A stretch of DNA of 6,079 bases from JAULUH01 sp032111745. GTDB taxonomy: Bacteria; Chloroflexota; Anaerolineae; JAAEKA01. A program made the position numbers and the translations under genes. The notes under the pieces were generated by a model. The model had not been told where the DNA came from. It searched no databases and saw nothing but the letters and a program-made list of their open reading frames with translations. The stretch is taken from assembly GCA_032111745.1 (NCBI GenBank), contig JAULUH010000582.1:1-6079 (forward strand). The letters are read 5' to 3'. Of the stretch, positions 1 through 5,449 are shown one piece after another; the first letter of the stretch is position 1, and each line of letters opens with the position of its first letter.

Positions 1-273
1 CGTGAAAGCCCTCATCACCTCGTAGGGCGCGGGCCTCCGTCCTTTACAGGATGATATCCCGTTCCGGGATGATATGCCCGCCCAGTCCTGGCACCCGCGT
101 GGAATGTCCTTTGCCCCGTACCTCGGCACCCACCCTTGGCTGCGTGAAAGCCCTCATCACCTCGTAGGGCGCGGGCCTCCGTCCTTTACAGGATGATATC
201 CCGTTCCGGGATGATATGCCCGCCCAGTCCGGCCACCCGCGTGATCTCTCCCTTGCCCCGTGCCCCACCACCC
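1..273. repeat. Tandem pair of a 142-bp intergenic repeat
   Basis: Two head-to-tail copies with a period of 142 bases start at 1 and 143. Bases 1-88 and 143-230 are identical. The following ~43 bases align without gaps but with about eleven mismatches, so the right end of the unit is degenerate. Each unit contains a short hairpin (ATCCCG, loop TTC, CGGGAT at 56-70 and 198-212) and a nested direct repeat GGATGATAT spaced 18 bases apart (49-57 and 67-75). The left copy begins exactly at the window edge, so the array may continue outside. The GC-rich core around 24-42 resembles short intergenic repeats that I recall as common in Chloroflexota genomes; this is memory, not a search result. An open frame runs through it on the minus strand, but the repetition explains it and no gene is called. 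The array lies directly downstream of the HEAT-protein stop codon and may contribute to transcript 3' end structure. Confidence 0.9.
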
Positions 274-278
274 GCCCC

Positions 279-1031
279 TTAGCTACGCCAAGACCCCCAT
301 TCCTTCCACCTCGCCACCCACTCAGAATCCATCTTGACCAATCGGTTCTTCTTGAGGTTCTCTCGCATCACCCACCGCACGTCCGGATCCTCGCTGGCCA
401 GCCACCGCTCCATAATCGCCTTGCCCTGCCCGGGCAACGCCACCACGGCCACGCTCCAGCCGTAGCCCAGGGCCTGGCGCAACACGCGATACTCGTCGCT
501 CCGCCGGTCTGAGGCATCCACCATGGTCTCGGTAATCGCGTCGAGCACCTCCAGCACATCCAACGCCTGCCGCTCCTCCTTCAACAGCCGCGGCTCGCAC
601 AGCGCAGCCACCGCTGCCCGCTGCTCGAGCCGGCTCCCCCGGCCCCACTCCGCCATCGCTGCCAACAGCTCGTCCATCGCCCTGTCGCCCCAGCGCTGCA
701 GCGCCATCGCCACCGCCTCCCGCACCCGCCAGCGCGGATCCGTCGCGCAGCGGCGCAGGGTCGGCAGCACATCTCCGCGGCCCCCGGCCAGCAGCCGGCC
801 CAGCCCCACCAGCCCTCCCATCACCAGCACCACCTGCGGCGACTCCACCGGTGCCTGCGCCGGGTCCAATGCTATCCAGCGCTGGAACTGCTCCTCCGTG
901 CCCTCCTCAGCCACCGCCTGCACCAGCTCCAGGTTGCCCCGCGGCCCGGGCAGCCCCGACTCGGCCAGGATAAACGGCTCCCAGTCGCCCAGGGCCCGCA
1001 GTGTGGCCCGGTAGCTCTCTTGCTTGCTCAT
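279..1031 (-). CDS. HEAT-repeat domain protein, third gene of the ABC exporter operon
   Basis: Predicted soluble 250-residue alpha-helical protein with no signal peptide and no membrane segment. HEAT-like helical pairs are visible around residues 87-115 (DPRWRVREAVAMALQRWGD), 117-150, and 203-231 (SEDPDVRWVMRENLKKNRL). The D-P-x-W/V-R-x-x-x pattern is typical of HEAT/armadillo repeats, which usually act as protein-binding scaffolds. I chose the ATG at 1031 because it overlaps the permease stop in the string ATGA; a longer frame from 1103 would run 24 residues into the permease and reads as low-complexity shadow. There is no clear Shine-Dalgarno sequence, so translation probably depends on coupling to the permease. 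The last gene of the operon, it is followed by the repeat pair. A specific partner is not visible; a role in assembling or regulating the exporter is inference from position. HEAT proteins related to DNA alkylation repair also have this look, but no diagnostic residues for that activity can be named here. Confidence 0.85.
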   Translation of the reverse strand: MSKQESYRATLRALGDWEPFILAESGLPGPRGNLELVQAVAEEGTEEQFQRWIALDPAQAPVESPQVVLVMGGLVGLGRLLAGGRGDVLPTLRRCATDPRWRVREAVAMALQRWGDRAMDELLAAMAEWGRGSRLEQRAAVAALCEPRLLKEERQALDVLEVLDAITETMVDASDRRSDEYRVLRQALGYGWSVAVVALPGQGKAIMERWLASEDPDVRWVMRENLKKNRLVKMDSEWVARWKEWGSWRS

Positions 1032-1846
1032 AGCCGCGCGATCAGCTCGCTGCGCTGGAAGGTGCGGGTGCCCAGCGCCAGCAGCACCGCGTCGACGATC
1101 CACACCGCCAGGCCCAGCACCACCACCAGCCCCAGGTTGAACGCGATCACGCCCGTGGCCTGCCCGATCATCAGCACCGCCACCGGCAACACCACCAGCG
1201 TGCCCATCTGGTAGGCATCCTGGAAACCCTCAGCCCGCACCGACACCAGCACCATGGTCGCCAGGCCCAGCCCCGCCAGCGCCGGTGCCACCCACAGCGC
1301 CAGCACGATCCACATGGCATTGGGGAAAAACACCCGCCCCATCACCGGCCAGGCCGCCAGGTTGGCGACGATGGCGTAGGCCACGAAGCTGATCCATGCC
1401 ACGGCCACCGCAGGCAGCCAGGCCGACAGCATCTTCCCCACCAGCAGCTCGCGGTCGGTGGTCGGCGTGTAGAGCAGGGCCTCCAGCGTCTTGCGCTCCT
1501 TCTCCCCCGCGAAGCTGTCCGCGGCGATGACGCTGGACACCATGATCGGCACGATCAGGTACAGCGAGGCCATCATGTAGACCAGGAACAGGATCACCAT
1601 CTGCTGCTGCGGCGTCAACCCGGCCAGGCCGGCCTGCATGGCGTCAGGCATGGCCGCCAGCCACTGCTCCGTCTCCGCCGCAGTGTCCGGCGACATGGCA
1701 AACAGCGTGGGCACCAGCCGCGCGACCAGCGGGATGAGCACGAACAGGATCGCCGGCAGCGCGATGATCGGGATCACCACCCCCTTGTTCTGCAGCACCA
1801 CCTTGATATCCTTGCGCACGATAGCCCGGATCGCCCGCCAGTTCAT
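1028..1846 (-). CDS. ABC-2 type transporter permease
   Basis: Integral membrane subunit of an ABC exporter, 272 residues. About six hydrophobic segments are visible near residues 23-45, 84-108, 142-163, 177-202, 214-233 and 236-260. Between the second and third lies SFAGEKERKTLEALLYTP (residues 111-128), the cytoplasmic coupling-helix signature of the ABC-2 family (E-x-E-R/K-x-x-T-L-E-x-L-L), which contacts the ATPase. A 40-residue hydrophilic loop after the first segment is probably extracytoplasmic. The layout is like NatB or drug/antibiotic export permeases, but the substrate cannot be read from the sequence. The start at 1846 overlaps the ATPase stop in an ATGA string and has GAGGAG 8 bases upstream; a frame extending to 2221 would add 125 Gly/Ala/Pro/Arg-rich residues inside the ATPase gene and is a shadow. 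Only one permease is encoded, so a homodimer is expected. Confidence 0.93.
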   Translation of the reverse strand: MNWRAIRAIVRKDIKVVLQNKGVVIPIIALPAILFVLIPLVARLVPTLFAMSPDTAAETEQWLAAMPDAMQAGLAGLTPQQQMVILFLVYMMASLYLIVPIMVSSVIAADSFAGEKERKTLEALLYTPTTDRELLVGKMLSAWLPAVAVAWISFVAYAIVANLAAWPVMGRVFFPNAMWIVLALWVAPALAGLGLATMVLVSVRAEGFQDAYQMGTLVVLPVAVLMIGQATGVIAFNLGLVVVLGLAVWIVDAVLLALGTRTFQRSELIARL

Positions 1847-2814
1847 GGCCCCTGCTCCTCGCGATTCAGCGCGAAATAGACGTCCTCCAGGGTGGGCTCC
1901 TGGGGCACCACCTGGTAGATGCGCACGCCGGCCGCGGCCAGGGCCGCGACCAGCCCGGGGATGTCCTCCCGGGAGGCGCCGCTGACCGCCAGCGTGCTGC
2001 CGTTGCGCTGGGCCACCTGGACCCCGCCCGGCAGCCCCGCAATGGCCCGCACCGCCACGTCCACGTTCCCTGGCGCCACCTCCACCTCCACCTCCACCGC
2101 CAGGTTGTGCACCAGCTGCCGGGCCAGCTCGTGGGGTGTCCCGACGGCCACCAGCCGGCCCCGCTCCATCACCCCCACCCGGTCGCACAGGCGCTGGGCC
2201 TCCACCAGGTTGTGGGTGCACAGGAAGACCGTGCGGCCCTCCTGGCGGGCCATGTGCACGATCATCTCGTGCACCGCCCGCGCCGCCACCGGGTCCAGCC
2301 CGGCGGTGGGCTCGTCCAGGAACAGCAGCTGCGGCCGGTGCAAAAGAGCCCGGGCCAGGGCCAGGCGCTGCTTCATGCCCTTGCTGTAGCCGCCCACCTT
2401 CTCGTCCGCGCGCTCGGCCAGGCCAAAGGTGGCCAGCAGCTCTTCAACTCGGCCCGCCACATCGTCCCGCGGCACTCCGTAGAGGTCGGCGTAGATCGTG
2501 AGGTTGTCGCGGCCGGTCAGCCGCTCATCCAGCGACGGCGACTCCGTGAGCACACCCGTCTGGCTGCGGAGCGCAGGCCCATCGGCCATGGGGTCGAGCC
2601 CCATCACCCGCGCCGTGCCCGCGCTGGGCGTGAGCACGCCGTTCAGCAGGCGGATGGTGGTGGTCTTGCCCGCGCCGTTGTGGCCCAGGAAGCCGAACAC
2701 CTCACCCCGGGCCACCTCCAGGCTCAGGCGGTCCACCGCCACCGTTTCTCCAAACCGCCGCGTCAGGCCGTCGGTGGTGATGATGGTGTCGCTACGTTCA
2801 GACACAGCTGTCAT
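1843..2814 (-). CDS. ABC transporter ATP-binding protein (exporter type)
   Basis: Cytoplasmic ATPase that powers the adjacent permease; 323 residues, normal for the DrrA/CcmA/NatA-like class. Visible motifs in order: Walker A GHNGAGKTT (44-52), signature YSKGMKQR (143-150), Walker B LLFLDEPT (163-170), D-loop AGLD (171-174) and H-loop histidine 201 in CTHNL. At the Q-loop position the protein reads GVLTESPSLDERLT (87-100), with glutamate 91 where glutamine is usual; I recall this substitution from related exporters, so it need not mean loss of activity. After the nucleotide-binding domain, residues 235-323 form an extra C-terminal domain ending in PTLEDVYFALN, the standard tail of this class. 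The start at 2814 has only a weak Shine-Dalgarno sequence; a short upstream ORF (2811-2843) overlaps it by ATGA. Substrate is unknown: lipid, peptide, antibiotic and sodium export are all possible for the class. Confidence 0.96.
   Translation of the reverse strand: MTAVSERSDTIITTDGLTRRFGETVAVDRLSLEVARGEVFGFLGHNGAGKTTTIRLLNGVLTPSAGTARVMGLDPMADGPALRSQTGVLTESPSLDERLTGRDNLTIYADLYGVPRDDVAGRVEELLATFGLAERADEKVGGYSKGMKQRLALARALLHRPQLLFLDEPTAGLDPVAARAVHEMIVHMARQEGRTVFLCTHNLVEAQRLCDRVGVMERGRLVAVGTPHELARQLVHNLAVEVEVEVAPGNVDVAVRAIAGLPGGVQVAQRNGSTLAVSGASREDIPGLVAALAAAGVRIYQVVPQEPTLEDVYFALNREEQGP
1855..1860 (-). promoter_or_regulatory. Ribosome binding site of the permease, inside the ATPase gene
   Basis: GAGGAG on the minus strand lies 8 bases before the ATG at 1846, within the last codons of the ATPase gene. 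It supports the short permease start and re-initiation at the ATGA overlap. Confidence 0.7.
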
Positions 2815-2843
2815 GGTTCAGACTCTGGCAGCCCATCGTTCAT
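2811..2843 (-). other. Possible 10-codon leader ORF coupled to the ATPase start
   Basis: On the minus strand an ATG at 2843 opens a frame reading MNDGLPESEP and stopping with TGA at 2811-2813. That stop overlaps the ATPase ATG in the string ATGA, the same arrangement used at the two downstream junctions of the operon. The ORF starts about 9 bases after the predicted transcript start, so it would be nearly leaderless, and no Shine-Dalgarno sequence is evident. Its presence is seen directly; that it is translated is inference, and chance is a real alternative for an ORF this short. Confidence 0.3.
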
Positions 2844-2858
2844 GCGCTACTCGTTCAT
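2836..2858 (-). repeat. Duplicated ATGAACGA motif at the ABC operon promoter
   Basis: The octamer ATGAACGA occurs on the minus strand at 2851-2858 and 2836-2843, with starts 15 bases apart. The first copy abuts the candidate -10 element and covers the predicted transcription start, and the second lies just downstream. This position would suit a repressor operator read by two protein units on nearly the same DNA face, but each copy also carries an ATG and may only reflect short ORFs. No regulator is encoded next to it. Confidence 0.4.
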
Positions 2859-2867
2859 ATTGTACCA
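2859..2867 (-). promoter_or_regulatory. Extended -10 promoter candidate for the ABC exporter operon
   Basis: On the minus strand TGGTACAAT combines a TGn extension with a 5/6 match to TATAAT. No -35 hexamer stands out at 16-18 bases upstream, which extended -10 promoters tolerate. Transcription would begin near 2852, about 38 bases before the ATPase ATG. The 82-bp gap after the ParB-like gene is long enough for an independent promoter. Reading through from the upstream gene is also possible, since no terminator is visible between them. Confidence 0.45.
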
Positions 2868-2896
2868 CCGATCGATCCGCACGCCCGGATAACCCT

Positions 2897-3451
2897 TCAC
2901 GCCAGCGCCGGCCGTGGCTGCGCGGCAGGCACCGCCGCCGTCTCCCATGGCAGCGGCCCCGCCACCTCCCACACCGTGACCTCGGCCTCGATGAAGGCCT
3001 CGCCCAACGCCCGGGCCACCGAGATGCGGTGGTGCCCGTCGCGCACGAAGTAGAGGCCGGCCACCTCGATCAGCTGCACCGGGGGCATGGCGACCCCCTG
3101 CTTGCGGGCCATGGCGATGCCCAACCAGCGGCTGCGGTTGTGGTGGCCGAGGGGGAAGAAGGCGACGTCGAAGTCCTGGACCCGGTTCTCGCTGCCGCGG
3201 ATCAGATCGAGGGCCACGGCCTGGCGCCCACTGTAGTGTTCGCCCCGGGGTCGCAGGTCGCGCAGGCTCCATAGCTGCCAGCGCCGCCCTCGCAGCCTGG
3301 CCCACGCCCGCTGCCAGAACCCGCGCGTGCTGTGCCCCTGATAGATGTCGTAGGACCAGCGCAGCAGCATGGCTGCAGAGTCGCCCCGGCTTTCGGGCGA
3401 GACCATCGCCGATGCGGCGATATAGGGCAGGTGCTGTCCCAGGTCGATCAT
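2897..3451 (-). CDS. ParB/sulfiredoxin-fold-like domain protein
   Basis: A 184-residue soluble protein. Its clearest feature is LYFVRDGHHRISVARALG (133-150), the D-G-H-H-R-x-x-x-A-x-x-x-G motif of ParB-like nuclease/sulfiredoxin-fold proteins, preceded by PPVQLIEV (123-130) and followed by the beta strand EAEVTVWEV (156-163). This is the usual strand-motif-helix-strand order. The N-terminal half holds a basic, tryptophan-rich stretch (43-62) and IRGSENRVQDFDVAFFPLGHH (84-104), a second block that looks conserved-type rather than linker. There is no helix-turn-helix like that of true plasmid ParB after the motif, so a partition role is unlikely. The ATG at 3451 was chosen because GAGGAG sits 6 bases upstream; a GTG at 3529 and an ATG at 3514 would add 26 or 21 residues but lack such a site. 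Stand-alone proteins of this kind are often labelled 'chromosome partitioning protein' in automatic annotation; their biochemical role is not established by this sequence. Confidence 0.85.
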   Translation of the reverse strand: MIDLGQHLPYIAASAMVSPESRGDSAAMLLRWSYDIYQGHSTRGFWQRAWARLRGRRWQLWSLRDLRPRGEHYSGRQAVALDLIRGSENRVQDFDVAFFPLGHHNRSRWLGIAMARKQGVAMPPVQLIEVAGLYFVRDGHHRISVARALGEAFIEAEVTVWEVAGPLPWETAAVPAAQPRPALA

Positions 3452-3457
3452 GGCCGG

Positions 3458-3463
3458 CTCCTC
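3458..3463 (-). promoter_or_regulatory. Ribosome binding site deciding the ParB-like start
   Basis: GAGGAG on the minus strand, 6 bases before the ATG at 3451. It favours the short form over the upstream GTG (3529) and ATG (3514), neither of which has a comparable site. Confidence 0.7.
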
Positions 3464-3561
3464 AATGGCGTGGGTAGGATCGCGCACCGATCCTTCCGCT
3501 GCATTGTAGGCCATGCTGGCCCGTGGCACATCCGGCTACTGGCTGATCTATACCTGCGCGC

Positions 3562-3592
3562 CTGGTCAGTATTTGCCCTGGTCACCTGGTCA
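3562..3592. repeat. Three CTGGTCA direct repeats upstream of the ParB-like gene
   Basis: CTGGTCA occurs at 3562-3568, 3578-3584 and 3586-3592 (TGACCAG on the minus strand), with starts 16 and 8 bases apart. They lie in the 184-bp stretch between the membrane-protein stop and the ParB-like start, about 110-140 bases ahead of the latter. The multiple-of-eight spacing is what is seen; a role as binding sites is inference. The rest of this gap holds no gene and no convincing terminator. Confidence 0.4.
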
Positions 3593-3635
3593 GGCTGCCC
3601 GGATCACGGTGACGGCGAGCGGCTCGAGGATCCAA

Positions 3636-4763
3636 TCAGCGAGGGTAGTTCTCTGCCAACCCGGCAATCCACTCCTTGGCGAACGCCGCCAGCACGACCG
3701 TGAGGGCCGATAACAGCACAGTGCTGGCAGTGCGAAGGATGTCGCCCAGGGGATGCAGGTTCTCCGGTGAATTGCGGATGGTGTCTTGGGTGTCCCGGAG
3801 ACGTTTCATCTCCTCATACTCTTCCGCGGTCAGTTCTCGCATCTGCGGCAGAAGATCGTCTATCCAGCCCTGCAGAACCGCCATCTCCTCTTCTTTCCTG
3901 GACCGCACAATGTGTCCCAATATGGCACGGGGTACCTGACTCCCCACCGCCGTAAGCACTAACTCCATGAGCAGCAGGAACACAACAACGGGAATGACCA
4001 GGCTTGAGCCACCGGGCAAGAGAACCAGGAAGAGCAGCATGAGCAGGGTCATGATCATGACGTTGAAAGCCCCCAGCTGATTGTAGCCACGCAGAGATTG
4101 CCGCACGGCCACGGTGTCCGCTGGACTCAGGCGGTACAGCGCGCACCGGCACGTGGACAGCTGCTGAATCTCAAAAACCGCCGTGACCAGGCTGCAGGCA
4201 TTTTGCATGGCCAGGAACAAGAGGAAAACGCCGATGTAGAGCGTCCCGGCAGTCACTTCCGTACCTGAAGCATGGAGCACAGAAAACAAAGGCAGGACCA
4301 CGCCCAGCGTCAAAGCTGCGGACACAGGCACAAATACCCGATGGCTGTACCACCGGCACTGCCATGCCATCAGCCGGCGCAGACCCGCTTCGTCGGCGAT
4401 GACCCCCAGCCAGGCGAGGAGGTTGCCAATGGCGAACCGGTACAATGAAAACGCGGCCATCGAAATTCCACCCCAGGCCACGGCCACGATGGTCCAGTTT
4501 GGCAGCGGCGCATCTGCCCACTGGCCGGTGATGGCGGTCAGGATCAGCGCAGGCAACAGAATCACAAGGAACTGGAAAATCCCGCCCATCAGGCGACCCG
4601 GCCAGCGCTCCGGCTCGATGCCCAGCCGGCGCAGCAGCCCCAACTCGGCGAAGAAAAGAAGTACGTAATTCTCGACGCTCCGGTGGTACTCCAGGTATTG
4701 GCTTGCCAGGGTGCGCAGCAACTCGGGATCGGTTCTCTGGGACTCCCCTGCCGATTGGTTCAT
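3636..4763 (-). CDS. Seven-helix membrane protein of unknown family
   Basis: A 375-residue integral membrane protein that I do not recognise. Hydrophobic segments are visible near residues 60-82, 90-120, 143-163, 172-196, 230-250, 253-276 and 345-365. The N-terminal 58 residues are hydrophilic and probably helical, with no signal peptide. Between the sixth and last segments is a charged 65-residue stretch (about 285-340), rich in Glu, Arg and Lys, which could form a coiled coil or amphipathic helices; it ends in IRNSPENLHPLGDILRT just before the last membrane helix. No catalytic motif, transporter signature or ATP-binding site is evident. The start at 4763 is strong, with AGGAGG 7 bases upstream. 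Base composition is lower in GC than the ABC operon: bases 4201-4260 hold 33 G/C of 60, against 47 of 60 at 2281-2340 in the ATPase gene. This suggests a different history or expression class. It is separated by 184 bp from the ParB-like gene, so co-transcription is possible but not shown. Confidence 0.88.
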   Translation of the reverse strand: MNQSAGESQRTDPELLRTLASQYLEYHRSVENYVLLFFAELGLLRRLGIEPERWPGRLMGGIFQFLVILLPALILTAITGQWADAPLPNWTIVAVAWGGISMAAFSLYRFAIGNLLAWLGVIADEAGLRRLMAWQCRWYSHRVFVPVSAALTLGVVLPLFSVLHASGTEVTAGTLYIGVFLLFLAMQNACSLVTAVFEIQQLSTCRCALYRLSPADTVAVRQSLRGYNQLGAFNVMIMTLLMLLFLVLLPGGSSLVIPVVVFLLLMELVLTAVGSQVPRAILGHIVRSRKEEEMAVLQGWIDDLLPQMRELTAEEYEEMKRLRDTQDTIRNSPENLHPLGDILRTASTVLLSALTVVLAAFAKEWIAGLAENYPR

Positions 4764-4770
4764 CTCCTCT

Positions 4771-4776
4771 CCTCCT
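4771..4776 (-). promoter_or_regulatory. Ribosome binding site of the membrane protein
   Basis: AGGAGG on the minus strand with 7 bases to the ATG at 4763, within the purine run TAGGAGGAGAGGAG. It is the strongest such site in the window and fixes the start codon. Confidence 0.8.
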
Positions 4777-4841
4777 ATCCGGCTGCAGTCCGTCTCTTCC
4801 TGGCGCTTGGTCTTGGGCAGGCATCACTCCGCGGTAAACCA

Positions 4842-4869
4842 GGTATATGGTGTGCAAGGGCAGCTTCAA
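4842..4869 (-). promoter_or_regulatory. Sigma-70-like promoter candidate for the membrane protein
   Basis: On the minus strand TTGAAG (4864-4869) and TATACC (4842-4847) are separated by 16 bases; each matches its consensus hexamer at 4 of 6 positions. Transcription would start near 4835, giving a leader of about 72 bases. The match is modest, and no other candidate nearby is better. Confidence 0.3.
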
Positions 4870-4927
4870 TGAGGTGCAGTCATGGCCGCCCTTGTGGCCC
4901 GGGTCGCAGCCCATCCTTGCAGACCCC

Positions 4928-5329
4928 TCACAGAACATCTCCCTTGAAAAGCGCCGATGCCGTGCGCGCAGTGGCCATTGTCGGCATACCAGTTTGGCCC
5001 AAGAGAAAACCGATTCTCTCTACTCCCAGCCAGCTGTTGGCATCAACCGCTGTCTTCATTCTAACACTAGGTGACAGGAAACACAATGGGTCTAGGAATC
5101 CTGGCAGGAAAACCTGCGGTTGCCAGATGGCCCCCTGGTGGTAGTCCAGGGCCAGCGCGATCCAGCGAGGCAACACGGCTGAACTGTCGGTAAGCGTCGG
5201 CAGATCGACCTGGCGCTGCAGGAACGGCGACAGCTGCAGGTCGCGCCGGCTCACAGATCGTCTTGCCAATGGTGGATCCGCACCTGCGCTCCTGGCCGGC
5301 CCTCGCCCCGGCCACCAACGGGGAGTCAA
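4928..5329 (-). other. Gene-poor interval with an uncertain, possibly decayed ORF
   Basis: The 686 bp between the two divergent genes (4764-5449) hold no convincing gene. One minus-strand frame is open for 133 codons here. It would start with TTG at 5329 or GTG at 5251, neither with a good ribosome binding site. Its middle (about 5096-5239, containing LPRWIALALDYHQGAIW) uses GC-ending codons like the neighbouring genes and reads like real protein. The C-terminal half (from about 5095 down) loses that codon pattern and drops in GC: bases 4981-5040 hold 32 G/C of 60. This fits a fragment of a former gene whose end has been lost, or simple chance. I do not recognise a family. A frame shift cannot be demonstrated from the sequence alone. 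Confidence 0.2.
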
Positions 5330-5386
5330 GGCCCGCCGAAAACCTGCCCGCTCTGCGTTTAACGGTGGTAAGTGGTTCGCGTGATC

Positions 5387-5423
5387 GCCGTGCCCGGGCG
5401 GGATGATGGCCCAGGGCGACGGC
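5387..5423 (+). promoter_or_regulatory. Imperfect GC-rich hairpin in the leader of the plus-strand gene
   Basis: GCCGT-GCCC-GGGC (5387-5399) can pair with GCCC-A-GGGC-G-ACGGC (5409-5423), giving 13 base pairs with two single-base bulges and a 9-base loop. It ends 14 bases before the ribosome binding site of the gene at 5450. It has no downstream U-run, so it is not a typical intrinsic terminator; a leader structure that affects translation or mRNA stability is possible. GC-rich DNA gives such pairings by chance fairly often. Confidence 0.35.
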
Positions 5424-5437
5424 AGTCCTTGTCTGCC

Positions 5438-5443
5438 AGGAGA
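5438..5443 (+). promoter_or_regulatory. Ribosome binding site of the edge gene
   Basis: AGGAGA on the plus strand, 6 bases before the ATG at 5450. This is the main evidence for where the right-edge gene begins and for its strand. Confidence 0.75.
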
Positions 5444-5449
5444 GACCTC

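Noticed and set aside
44..271. Minus-strand 75-codon frame across the repeat array
   Set aside because: It lies entirely in the 142-bp tandem repeat and its peptide simply repeats with it; no ribosome binding site.
1..273. CRISPR array
   Set aside because: Only two units, a period of 142 bases and near-identical 'spacers' do not fit a CRISPR array.
1847..2221. 125-residue N-terminal extension of the permease
   Set aside because: It lies inside the ATPase gene, is Gly/Ala/Pro/Arg-rich, and the ATG at 1846 has a ribosome binding site and an ATGA overlap.
2107..2892. Long plus-strand frame of 261 codons opposite the ATPase gene
   Set aside because: It is antisense to a well-supported ABC ATPase, is rich in His, Gln, Pro and Arg, and shows no domain; a shadow typical of GC-rich DNA.
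2498..3274. Plus-strand frame of 258 codons spanning the ATPase and ParB-like genes
   Set aside because: It runs antisense across two real genes and their promoter gap, with Ser/Arg/Pro-rich composition.
3503..3508. TACAAT as a -10 element for the ParB-like gene
   Set aside because: The distance to the start would fit, but there is no TGn extension and no -35 hexamer at a suitable spacing.
3585..3635. Intrinsic terminator after the membrane protein
   Set aside because: Only short arms (GGATC/GATCC, CCTG/CAGG) are available and no U-run follows.
4171..4938. Minus-strand frame of 255 codons overlapping the membrane protein
   Set aside because: It is the other frame of the membrane-protein gene, with Pro/Arg/Gly-rich sequence and no motif.
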